Part shown: piece by piece, positions 1-5,762 of the stretch
Layout of the letters: every line of letters starts with the position of its first letter
Numbering within the stretch: position 1 is the stretch's first letter
Assembly (NCBI GenBank): GCA_018064695.1
Contig: JAGHUU010000028.1
Coordinates: 1 to 6,371 of the forward strand
Source of the DNA: Candidatus Blautia equi
GTDB lineage: Bacteria; Bacillota; Clostridia; Lachnospirales; Lachnospiraceae
DNA length: 6,371 nt
Direction: 5' to 3'
Translations under genes and position numbers: made by a program
Notes under the pieces: model-generated
The model's input: the letters and a program-made list of their open reading frames with translations, nothing else
Told to the model about the DNA's origin: nothing
The model's database searches: none

Positions 1-16
1 TTTTGAATATTATAAC

Positions 17-280
17 TTATTCCTCATCGTCCTCAGGTGGAAGGCGCTTCAGGAACAGATCATAGACGCCGTCGATCACGCGCTGATCGCTGACGAAGAA
101 ATATTCCTCGCTTTTGGTTCTCATAATGATGACAGGGTCATCCTCCTCTGCATCCACAGGATAAAGGACCACATATCTTCTGCCCTCAAAATTTATGGTG
201 TCCAGGATCTCAAGCTCGGACTCGTTTCCCTCATCATCTCTTAATACCAGTACATCCGGTACATAATTCTTTTTCTTCAT
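17..280 (-). CDS. DUF1292 family small acidic protein (YrzB-like)
   Basis: This 87-residue protein resembles the DUF1292 family of Firmicutes (B. subtilis YrzB type), whose biochemical role is not established. Visible family traits are an N-terminal beta-rich stretch with a DDEGNE turn (about residues 15-20), the segment LEILDTINFEGRRYVVLYPVD (about 23-43), an acidic EEDD patch right after it, and a very acidic C-terminus ending PPEDDEE. There is no signal peptide or membrane segment, so it should be cytoplasmic. The ATG at 278-280 is supported by a GAGAGGA ribosome binding site about 6 bases upstream. It is transcribed leftward from its own promoter, divergently from the DUF3048 gene. The family often sits near ruvX-type genes, but its downstream neighbour lies outside the window. 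Family assignment rests on remembered sequence pattern; molecular function is unknown. Confidence 0.85.
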   Translation of the reverse strand: MKKKNYVPDVLVLRDDEGNESELEILDTINFEGRRYVVLYPVDAEEDDPVIIMRTKSEEYFFVSDQRVIDGVYDLFLKRLPPEDDEE

Positions 281-315
281 GTTTGTATCCTCTCTGTTTG
301 TTCATGGATAAATGA

Positions 316-344
316 AATATATCACAAGTGCATATCGCTTACAA
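316..344 (-). promoter_or_regulatory. Sigma-A promoter of the DUF1292 gene
   Basis: Read on the minus strand, TTGTAA (344-339) and TATATT (321-316) are separated by exactly 17 bases. The -10 box is preceded by TGA, giving an extended -10 (TGN). Transcription would start near 309, leaving a leader of about 28 bases that contains the ribosome binding site. Confidence 0.7.
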
Positions 345-385
345 CGATTTTATAAACATTTCACATTCGCTTAATGAGTTTTTTC

Positions 386-414
386 TTGATACCCGTGGGT
401 CATAATGATAGAAT
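386..414 (+). promoter_or_regulatory. Sigma-A promoter of the DUF3048-dus unit
   Basis: TTGATA (386-391) and TAGAAT (409-414) are spaced by exactly 17 bases, close to the vegetative consensus. The expected start is near 421, giving a leader of about 35 bases with the ribosome binding site AAGGAGA at 444-450. Its -35 lies about 41 bases from the -35 of the divergent DUF1292 promoter, so one regulator could act on both. An inverted repeat brackets this promoter. Confidence 0.7.
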
Positions 415-424
415 AAACGGGTAT
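389..424. repeat. 8-bp inverted repeat bracketing a promoter (possible operator)
   Basis: ATACCCGT (389-396) and ACGGGTAT (417-424) are perfect reverse complements separated by 20 bases. The left arm starts inside the -35 box and the right arm covers the predicted transcription start. A shorter dyad, ACCC-GT-GGGT, lies at 391-400. This is where a repressor could bind, but no regulator is recognised, and an 8-bp match in AT-rich DNA could be chance. Confidence 0.35.
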
Positions 425-455
425 TTTTGATTGTATAAAATAAAAGGAGAATCTT

Positions 456-1505
456 ATGAAAAAACATGTGTTACCCGCAATACTCCTCTCGGCTGCTCTT
501 GCAGCTGCAGCATTCACCGGCTCTGTCTCTGCCGAGACTGTTGACCAGTACCGAAGCGAACTTACCAACGAATGGATCGATTCCTCTCTTAAGGATCAGC
601 GTCCAGTAGCTATTACAGTAGATAACGAGGTCATTGCTCTGGATCACTTCGGTTCCAATCAGGCAGATATCTGCTACGAGATCATGAACAGCACTGCCAA
701 CGGCCGTGTTACCCGTCTTATGTATGTAGTAAAGGACTGGGAGAACCTGGAGCAGTTTGGCAGCATCAGAAGCGCCCGTCCTACCAACTTTATGCTGGCA
801 GCTGAGTACAACGCCATGCTGGTTCATGACGGCGGCCCATTCTATATCAACGATTATGTTGCCAAGAACTATACCAACAACTTAAGCGGCGGTTTTGCCC
901 GTTTTTCCAACGGCAAAGATACAGAGTTTACAGAGTATGTAACCAGCCAGCCATATACCAATCCTAAGACAGGAAGTTCCTATGCAGGACTCATTGACAG
1001 AGTGGCTCAGGCCGGATATTCCAGAACCTATACCGATCTTTACGAGGGACCACATTTCAGCTTCTCTGACTTCGAATTTACACTGGATGATGCTGCCGAT
1101 GCCGTGGATGCTATGCTGATCAGCCTTCCATTCCCTCATAATGAATCCAAGCTGGCCTACAACTTTGAGACAGGAACCTATGATTATTATGAGTATGGAA
1201 AAGCCCATCTGGACGCACTGGATGGAATGATCTCCACTTATAAGAACGTGATCCTTCAGGACTGCGATTTCACTCTTTTAGATGAGAACGGTTACATGGT
1301 ATACAACCTCACAACCAGCGCAGTACACGACGGCTACTATCTCACCAACGGAAAAGCCATTCCGATCACCTGGAGCAAAGATACCGAGAGCGGCATCACA
1401 GCTTATAAGAATGCTGCAACCGGTGAGCCTCTGATGCTGAATACCGGTAAGACCTATATCGCAATTATTCCATCCGACAGCTTTGCTTCACTCAGCATTC
1501 AGTGA
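456..1505 (+). CDS. Secreted DUF3048 (YerB-like) protein
   Basis: This 349-residue exported protein belongs to the DUF3048 family (B. subtilis YerB type), whose molecular function is not settled. An Sec signal peptide is clear: Lys-Lys near the N-terminus, a hydrophobic Leu/Ala core, and a VSA cleavage site after about residue 26. There is no lipobox cysteine, so the mature protein is secreted or wall-associated rather than a lipoprotein. The N-terminal DUF3048 domain spans about residues 47-185, with RPVAITVDN (49-57), QADICYEI (69-76), the hallmark SIRSARP (103-109) and VHDGG (123-127). The C-terminal domain spans about 230-338, with aromatic-rich strands and a closing LNTGKTYIAIIPS. The ATG follows AAGGAGA by 5 bases. 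Its stop meets the start region of the dus gene, so the two are probably co-transcribed and translationally coupled. No functional link between them is evident. Confidence 0.88.
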   Translation: MKKHVLPAILLSAALAAAAFTGSVSAETVDQYRSELTNEWIDSSLKDQRPVAITVDNEVIALDHFGSNQADICYEIMNSTANGRVTRLMYVVKDWENLEQFGSIRSARPTNFMLAAEYNAMLVHDGGPFYINDYVAKNYTNNLSGGFARFSNGKDTEFTEYVTSQPYTNPKTGSSYAGLIDRVAQAGYSRTYTDLYEGPHFSFSDFEFTLDDAADAVDAMLISLPFPHNESKLAYNFETGTYDYYEYGKAHLDALDGMISTYKNVILQDCDFTLLDENGYMVYNLTTSAVHDGYYLTNGKAIPITWSKDTESGITAYKNAATGEPLMLNTGKTYIAIIPSDSFASLSIQ

Positions 1506-1510
1506 TTGCT

Positions 1511-2446
1511 ATGAAATACTATTATGCACCTATGGAGGGCATCACCGGTTATCTTTACCGAAGAGCCCATCACGATTTCTATCCCGGAATTGACAGGTAT
1601 TATATCCCTTATGTGGAACCCCATGAAAAGCGTGCCTTCAATTCCAGGGAAAAGAACGATATCTCCCCGGAGAACAATCATGGACTGAACGCAGTACCGC
1701 AGATCTTAACCAGAGATGCCGAAGGCTTTGTAAGAATGTCCCGCTTTCTTGTGGAACAGGGCGGATATACAGAGATCAATCTAAATCTCGGCTGCCCATC
1801 CGGAACTGTGGTTTCCAAAGGAAAAGGTTCCGGCTTTCTGGCATTTACAGATGAGCTGAACCGCTTTCTGGAACACATTTATACCAATGCACCATGTGAT
1901 ATCTCAATCAAGACCCGCATCGGTCGCCTGAACGAGGATGAGTTTCCGGAGCTGCTTGATATTTATAATCAGTATCCCGTGAAAGAGCTTATCATTCACC
2001 CTCGTACCAGGGAGGACTATTATAAATATCCTGTGCATCCATCAGCCTTTCAGTATGCTGTGGATCACGCAAAAGCGCCGCTCTGTTATAACGGAGACCT
2101 GTTTCATATTGAAAATTATGAAAAGAGAAAAAGCGATTTCCCAACGGTAGACCACTGGATGATTGGTCGTGGACTTATGATCAACCCGCAGCTGGTGGAA
2201 ATGATTCAGAAAGGGAATGCATTTGATCTCTCCCGCTTTATTGCTTTTCATGATCGTGTATATTCTGATTATGAGATCGCCATGCCTGGAAGCTCACACC
2301 TGCTTATGAAAATGAAGGAGCTCTGGAGCTACTGGATGCTCTCCTTCCCGGAAAATAAAAAGCTGGAAAAGAACCTTAAGAAGGCTAAGAGTAAAACAGA
2401 ATATGAAATAGCTGTGAAAGCCATCTTTAACAGTTATGAAGCGTAA
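1511..2446 (+). CDS. dus: tRNA-dihydrouridine synthase
   Basis: This FMN-dependent enzyme uses NADPH to reduce specific uridines in tRNA (mostly D-loop) to dihydrouridine in the cytoplasm. Numbered from the ATG (311 residues), the TIM-barrel landmarks are the N-terminal APMEGITG (6-13), the active-site loop NLGCPSG with catalytic Cys95, the following KGKGSGFL, SIKTRIG with flavin-binding Lys134, IIHPRTR with His163, NGD (195-197) and phosphate-binding IGRG (218-221). A helical C-terminal segment follows (about 250-311). The barrel is complete and of normal length. Start choice is uncertain: an in-frame GTG at 1502 overlaps the upstream TGA by 4 bases and would add three residues, but family members usually begin just before the APMEG motif, which favours the ATG at 1511. 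Neither start has a clear Shine-Dalgarno site, consistent with coupling to the DUF3048 gene. I cannot place it confidently in the DusA, B or C subgroup. Confidence 0.93.
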   Translation: MKYYYAPMEGITGYLYRRAHHDFYPGIDRYYIPYVEPHEKRAFNSREKNDISPENNHGLNAVPQILTRDAEGFVRMSRFLVEQGGYTEINLNLGCPSGTVVSKGKGSGFLAFTDELNRFLEHIYTNAPCDISIKTRIGRLNEDEFPELLDIYNQYPVKELIIHPRTREDYYKYPVHPSAFQYAVDHAKAPLCYNGDLFHIENYEKRKSDFPTVDHWMIGRGLMINPQLVEMIQKGNAFDLSRFIAFHDRVYSDYEIAMPGSSHLLMKMKELWSYWMLSFPENKKLEKNLKKAKSKTEYEIAVKAIFNSYEA

Positions 2447-2473
2447 AAAAAGGGATGCCGTAAGGCATCCCTT
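2444..2473 (-). terminator. Rho-independent terminator between convergent units
   Basis: AAGGGATGCC (2450-2459) and GGCATCCCTT (2464-2473) form a perfect 10-bp stem with a 4-base loop. Read on the minus strand, the stem runs directly into seven Ts, a textbook intrinsic terminator 33 bases past the stop of the P-loop gene. On the plus strand the stem is followed only by AAATTTATG, so it would end dus transcription less efficiently. The minus-strand T-run abuts the dus stop codon (TAA, 2444-2446). Confidence 0.85.
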
Positions 2474-2506
2474 AAATTTATGATTCTTTTGCAGGTTATG
2501 TCGAAA

Positions 2507-2926
2507 TTATAAAGCCTCGATGATGCAATCCTGAAGAGATGCAGGAACGTCAGCTTTATCAAGAGACATACTGATGACGAATTTAATATTGAAGGAGGAT
2601 CCGATTGCTTTTAACTGCTCCAGAGTGTCTGTAACGTCTTTTCCCTCAAGTTTGGAGATTGGAAGGAAGCTGTCGAGATAAATTGCCTCCAGGTCATGGT
2701 CCTGAGAGATGATACCGCAGATGAATCCTACGAACTCATCAGCGTTTTTAATTGGGTAACCGGATACATCAATAAGACGGATCTTATTGTTCAGCTCATA
2801 CATGTGTTTTCCGTTTTTATCAAGATATACGATATTTCCGGAAGCCTCTTTGATGGATCCGTTTACCTTATCTAAAATTACTTTTGTTTTGCCTTTGCCT
2901 TTCAGTCCTACAATCAGTTCGATCAT
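2507..2926 (-). CDS. Small P-loop protein of unknown function
   Basis: This 139-residue protein has a Walker A motif almost at its N-terminus, GLKGKGKT (residues 7-14), fitting GxxxxGK[ST]. A Walker-B-like strand, AIYLD (81-85, Asp85), and a later strand, KFVISMS (115-121), follow the order expected of a minimal P-loop NTPase core. There is no signal peptide or membrane segment, so it should be a cytoplasmic nucleotide-binding protein; hydrolysis is unproven. The start is the ATG at 2924-2926, because a perfect AGGAGG lies 8 bases before it. An upstream in-frame ATG at 2968 would add 14 residues, but lacks such a site and falls inside a likely leader hairpin. It has its own promoter yet lies directly downstream of the pbp2-rodA-carboxypeptidase genes with no terminator between, so it may also be transcribed with them. 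It shows nothing specific to secretion or pilus ATPases, so such a label would not be supported. Confidence 0.8.
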   Translation of the reverse strand: MIELIVGLKGKGKTKVILDKVNGSIKEASGNIVYLDKNGKHMYELNNKIRLIDVSGYPIKNADEFVGFICGIISQDHDLEAIYLDSFLPISKLEGKDVTDTLEQLKAIGSSFNIKFVISMSLDKADVPASLQDCIIEAL

Positions 2927-2948
2927 GGTGATTTCCTCCTTAGATACA

Positions 2949-2977
2949 TTCAGTATAAATTTAGCCAAAATACTAAA
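2949..2977 (-). promoter_or_regulatory. Possible leader hairpin before the P-loop gene
   Basis: In the predicted leader on the minus strand, TTTAGTAT (2977-2970) can pair over all eight positions, one of them G-U, with ATACTGAA (2956-2949) around a 13-base loop. The arm ends about 9 bases before the AGGAGG site. An alternative pairing, TTTAG (2977-2973) with CTAAA (2964-2960), competes with it. The stem is AT-rich and weak, so its relevance is uncertain. Confidence 0.25.
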
Positions 2978-2990
2978 CTTCTATATTGAG

Positions 2991-3019
2991 ATTATAGTGC
3001 ATTTTGGTTAAAAATTCAA
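2991..3019 (-). promoter_or_regulatory. Sigma-A promoter of the P-loop gene
   Basis: On the minus strand, TTGAAT (3019-3014) and a perfect TATAAT (2996-2991) are separated by exactly 17 bases. The predicted start is near 2984, giving a leader of about 57 bases. It lies in the 122-base gap after the carboxypeptidase stop codon, so the P-loop gene can be expressed apart from the wall-synthesis genes upstream. Confidence 0.75.
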
Positions 3020-3048
3020 TGCTAATTTTATGTTTTTATGATAATTTG

Positions 3049-4575
3049 TTACTGCCTGATCGCTATAAGCAGAGAATTCATCTGCTCATAGAGAACATCC
3101 TTTGTTTTGGCTCCCATAACAATGCTGCAATACGGTTTTCCGTAAGCATCCTGACAGAGAAGAGCCAGACAGTTACCTGCAAGAGAGGTGGTTCCGGTCT
3201 TACCGCCAAGTACGCTCACGCCCTTAGGGGTATTGGCAGCACCTGTAAGATAATGGTCGGTGGCCTCAAGATATATACTCTTCTCCGATCCATCTCCTCT
3301 TGTAAAGTACATGGTGTAGTACGGCTGCTTGGAAATAGCGATGAACTGCGGATAATTCAGCGCTTCCTTAAGCATCAGGTAAATATCATAGCAGGTGGTG
3401 TAATGGTTTTCATCGTGAAGACCATGAGGATTCATAAAGTGTGTACCGGTACAGCCAAGCTCTGCGGCGTACTGATTCATCATCTTTACAAAGTTCTCTG
3501 TGGTTCCGCCCACGTGCTCTGCAATAGCTGCCGCGGCATCGTTTCCGGAATAGACAAGAAGCGCGTTCAGAAGCTGTTCCAGTGTAACCACATCACCCGG
3601 TCGGAAACCGCAAACCTGAGATGCCTCCTCCAGCCTTAAGTGCTCTTCTGTGATGACGATGGTATCACTCAGATTGCCATATTTTAAAGCCAGCATTCCG
3701 GTCATGATCTTTGTGATGGATGCCGGATATACTTTCTCAAATCCGCCGTGGGCATAAAGCACTTCTTTATTTCCCATATCGAAGAGCAGACCCTTCTGGG
3801 TGTTTTCAAGCAGTGCTCCGTCCAGATCCACATTCGTTTCCAGTATACAGATATCCGATGCAAAGGTGGTTGCCCTCTGTCTGGATCCGGAAATGATAGG
3901 ACTTGAGAATTCAGCTATGATATCAAAAGGATGATCCGGTGTCTCAAAGGCTTTGCCTCTCAGATAATAGATATAAGTGACGCCTCCGCCCACCATGCAG
4001 AACATTAAAAGAAGCAGTAAAATAGTGGCAACGATCTTTTTACGTTTCTTCTTCTCTTTTGCCAGCTTTGTTTCTCTTGAATTCGTTGTAGTTGCAGCAG
4101 TGGTTGGAACAGCGGTAATGCCGGATTTCTTTTTAGCAGCCTTCTCTTCTGCTTTTTTCTTCTTGGCAGCTTCTTTAGCAGCTTTCTTTTCCGCCTTCAG
4201 CCGGGCCTTCTTCTCTTTAGGAGTTTCTGCTTTTTCAGGAATTTCTGCTCCAACTTCAATAGCAGGCATTTTCGCTTCGGATTCCGGTGCAGCTTCTGTT
4301 TTGTCTTCAGGCTCGTCAGGACTTTCTTTAAAAGAAGCAAGGCCAGCTTCGATGATCTTCAGGATCTCATTTTCGTCATCCCAGATATCGTTCTTTACTT
4401 CCTGAACCTTTTTCACCACCTTCTTTCCGGTGGTCTTTGCTTTGTCCTTGATGTTATCCATGGGGATTTCCTGAATGGTTTCCGTGGCTTTTTCCATCAC
4501 ATCTGCGGATACTTTTTTGATCTTATCCACCGGAATCTTATCCAGCAGATTTTTCATATCCCGAGGGTCACTCAT
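3049..4575 (-). CDS. Membrane-anchored D-alanyl-D-alanine carboxypeptidase (peptidase S11) with long cytoplasmic N-terminus
   Basis: This 508-residue protein should cleave the terminal D-Ala from peptidoglycan pentapeptides outside the membrane. The serine penicillin-binding triad is complete: SITK (286-289, nucleophile Ser286), SGN (343-345) and KTG (459-461). The layout is unusual. Residues 1-180 are hydrophilic, with a 23-residue internal repeat (14-35 and 37-58, each starting IPxDxIK), an acidic Pro/Glu stretch (about 84-115) and a Lys/Ala/Glu-rich, probably helical stretch (116-150). One membrane helix follows (about 181-204), flanked by a basic cluster that predicts a cytoplasmic N-terminus and an extracellular catalytic domain (about 240-508). 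Only 47 residues follow KTG, so the C-terminal PBP5-type domain and amphipathic anchor of DacA/DacF enzymes are missing; the N-terminal helix replaces them as anchor. The ATG overlaps the rodA stop (ATGA) and follows AGAGGA by 6 bases, so translation is probably coupled. Confidence 0.92.
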   Translation of the reverse strand: MSDPRDMKNLLDKIPVDKIKKVSADVMEKATETIQEIPMDNIKDKAKTTGKKVVKKVQEVKNDIWDDENEILKIIEAGLASFKESPDEPEDKTEAAPESEAKMPAIEVGAEIPEKAETPKEKKARLKAEKKAAKEAAKKKKAEEKAAKKKSGITAVPTTAATTTNSRETKLAKEKKKRKKIVATILLLLLMFCMVGGGVTYIYYLRGKAFETPDHPFDIIAEFSSPIISGSRQRATTFASDICILETNVDLDGALLENTQKGLLFDMGNKEVLYAHGGFEKVYPASITKIMTGMLALKYGNLSDTIVITEEHLRLEEASQVCGFRPGDVVTLEQLLNALLVYSGNDAAAAIAEHVGGTTENFVKMMNQYAAELGCTGTHFMNPHGLHDENHYTTCYDIYLMLKEALNYPQFIAISKQPYYTMYFTRGDGSEKSIYLEATDHYLTGAANTPKGVSVLGGKTGTTSLAGNCLALLCQDAYGKPYCSIVMGAKTKDVLYEQMNSLLIAIRQ

Positions 4576-5732
4576 ACGTATTCCTCTTTCTCATTCTTCG
4601 TCAGTTTCTTGATCTGTTTATTGTAGGCACTGCTCTGAAGACCTACGTTCAGGGCGATACCTACACCAATATAAAGACTTACCAGAGAGGTAAGACCATA
4701 ACTTACAAAAGGAAGCGGTGTTCCTGTATTTGGAGCAAGTCCTGTAGCTACACAGAGGTTGATGAAGCTCTGCAGGGCTACGGTACTGCCTACACCGCAG
4801 CATATGATCTTCCCGGCCATATCTTTGGCCCTTAGGCTCATACGCACGATCTCCATGGCTATGCCAAACAGGAGCACAATAATCACACAGCAGCCGATAA
4901 AACCAAATTCCTCTCCCGCTACGGCAAAGATAAAGTCTGTCTGGTTCTCCGCTACGAAGTTACCATTATTTACAGAGGCAACATTTTCATCCCCGGCAAG
5001 ACGTTTACCGATGAGCTCACCGGAGGCAATGGCCGTCTTGGAGTTCTTCTGCTGCTCAATGTTATCAGAGTATTCCTCGTTCTCCGGATACAGGAAAGAC
5101 ATAATACGGTCACGCTGGTAGCTCTGGATCAGTGTCTGGTCCGGCTGTACCACGAAGGACAGGAATATGATCAGAATAGGCACAAAGATCAATACAGCGC
5201 CTGCTATGATCTTATAGCTGATTCCCGCAATGTAGATCATAATACAGAAAAGGATCACTACGGTGATGGTATTCTTAAGGTCAGGCTGCGCATAGATGAG
5301 TACCAGCGGAGGTCCAAGAAGGATTCCTGCTGATAAGATCGTTCGCAGCGAGTTTATGTTTTCTTCATGATCCATAAAGAACTTGGCAAAGAACAATATG
5401 ATAATGATCTTGGAAAGCTCTGTAGGCTGGAAACGGAAACTGCCGATCTTCAGCCAGCGCGCAGCACCGCCGCCGCTGTCTCCGAAGATTCGAACGCCCA
5501 GCAGAAGCACCATATTAAAGATATACATGATCCACTGGAAGTTCAGGATCCAGGAATAGTCCATCAGGGAAAGAATACCCATCACAACAACTCCCAGAAT
5601 TACACCGGCCAGCTGTTTGTTTTTCAGATCGGACATGGCGATTCCAACCAGCTGTACACCGATTCCACTGATAGCCAGAAGAAGAAAGATCAGTCTGAAA
5701 TTGTAAAATCGAAATTTGTACTGTTTAATCAT
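4572..5732 (-). CDS. rodA: RodA-type SEDS peptidoglycan glycosyltransferase
   Basis: This 386-residue polytopic membrane protein of the SEDS family (RodA/FtsW/SpoVE) polymerises lipid II into glycan strands together with a class B PBP. Family signatures in order are GGAARWLKIG (88-97), FQPTELSKI (101-109), AQPDL (148-152), QQKNSKTAIASGELIGK (227-243), TDFIFAVAGEEFGFIG (265-280) and GLAPNTGTPLPFVSYG (331-346). Asp266 in TDFIF corresponds to the Asp essential for SEDS polymerase activity. About ten hydrophobic segments are visible, and length is normal. I call it RodA rather than FtsW because of the adjoining PBP2-type gene. One oddity is Lys-Asn after QPDL, where many relatives have Gly-Thr or Ser-Thr. 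The ATG at 5730-5732 has only a modest site (AGGGA, about 9 bases upstream) and starts 30 bases after the PBP stop; it overlaps the downstream carboxypeptidase gene. Confidence 0.93.
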   Translation of the reverse strand: MIKQYKFRFYNFRLIFLLLAISGIGVQLVGIAMSDLKNKQLAGVILGVVVMGILSLMDYSWILNFQWIMYIFNMVLLLGVRIFGDSGGGAARWLKIGSFRFQPTELSKIIIILFFAKFFMDHEENINSLRTILSAGILLGPPLVLIYAQPDLKNTITVVILFCIMIYIAGISYKIIAGAVLIFVPILIIFLSFVVQPDQTLIQSYQRDRIMSFLYPENEEYSDNIEQQKNSKTAIASGELIGKRLAGDENVASVNNGNFVAENQTDFIFAVAGEEFGFIGCCVIIVLLFGIAMEIVRMSLRAKDMAGKIICCGVGSTVALQSFINLCVATGLAPNTGTPLPFVSYGLTSLVSLYIGVGIALNVGLQSSAYNKQIKKLTKNEKEEYV

Positions 5733-5762
5733 ATCGCATTTCCCTGTTAGAGTTAATAAGCA

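Noticed and set aside
434..439. TATAAA as an alternative -10 box for the DUF3048 gene
   Set aside because: There is no -35-like hexamer 16-18 bases upstream, and it lies only about 5 bases before the ribosome binding site. The pair at 386-414 is much better.
471..827. Minus-strand open frame of 118 codons
   Set aside because: It is antisense to the well-supported DUF3048 gene and has no recognisable domain or ribosome binding site.
2927..2968. Fourteen-residue N-terminal extension of the P-loop protein from the ATG at 2968
   Set aside because: The ATG at 2926 has a perfect AGGAGG at good spacing, and the Walker A strand begins right after it. The upstream ATG has no comparable site.
3015..3048. 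Possible terminator right after the carboxypeptidase
   Set aside because: The stretch is AT-rich but contains no GC-bearing stem followed by a T-run on the minus strand, so readthrough is more likely.
3004..3639. Plus-strand open frame of 211 codons
   Set aside because: It lies antisense over the catalytic domain of the carboxypeptidase, whose motifs are intact in the other strand. Its translation resembles no family and its start lacks a ribosome binding site.
3977..4405. Plus-strand open frame of 142 codons rich in Phe, Ser and Ala
   Set aside because: Its composition is the mirror of the Lys/Ala/Glu-rich tail encoded on the minus strand; the apparent hydrophobic protein is an artefact of AAG/GCA codons read in reverse.
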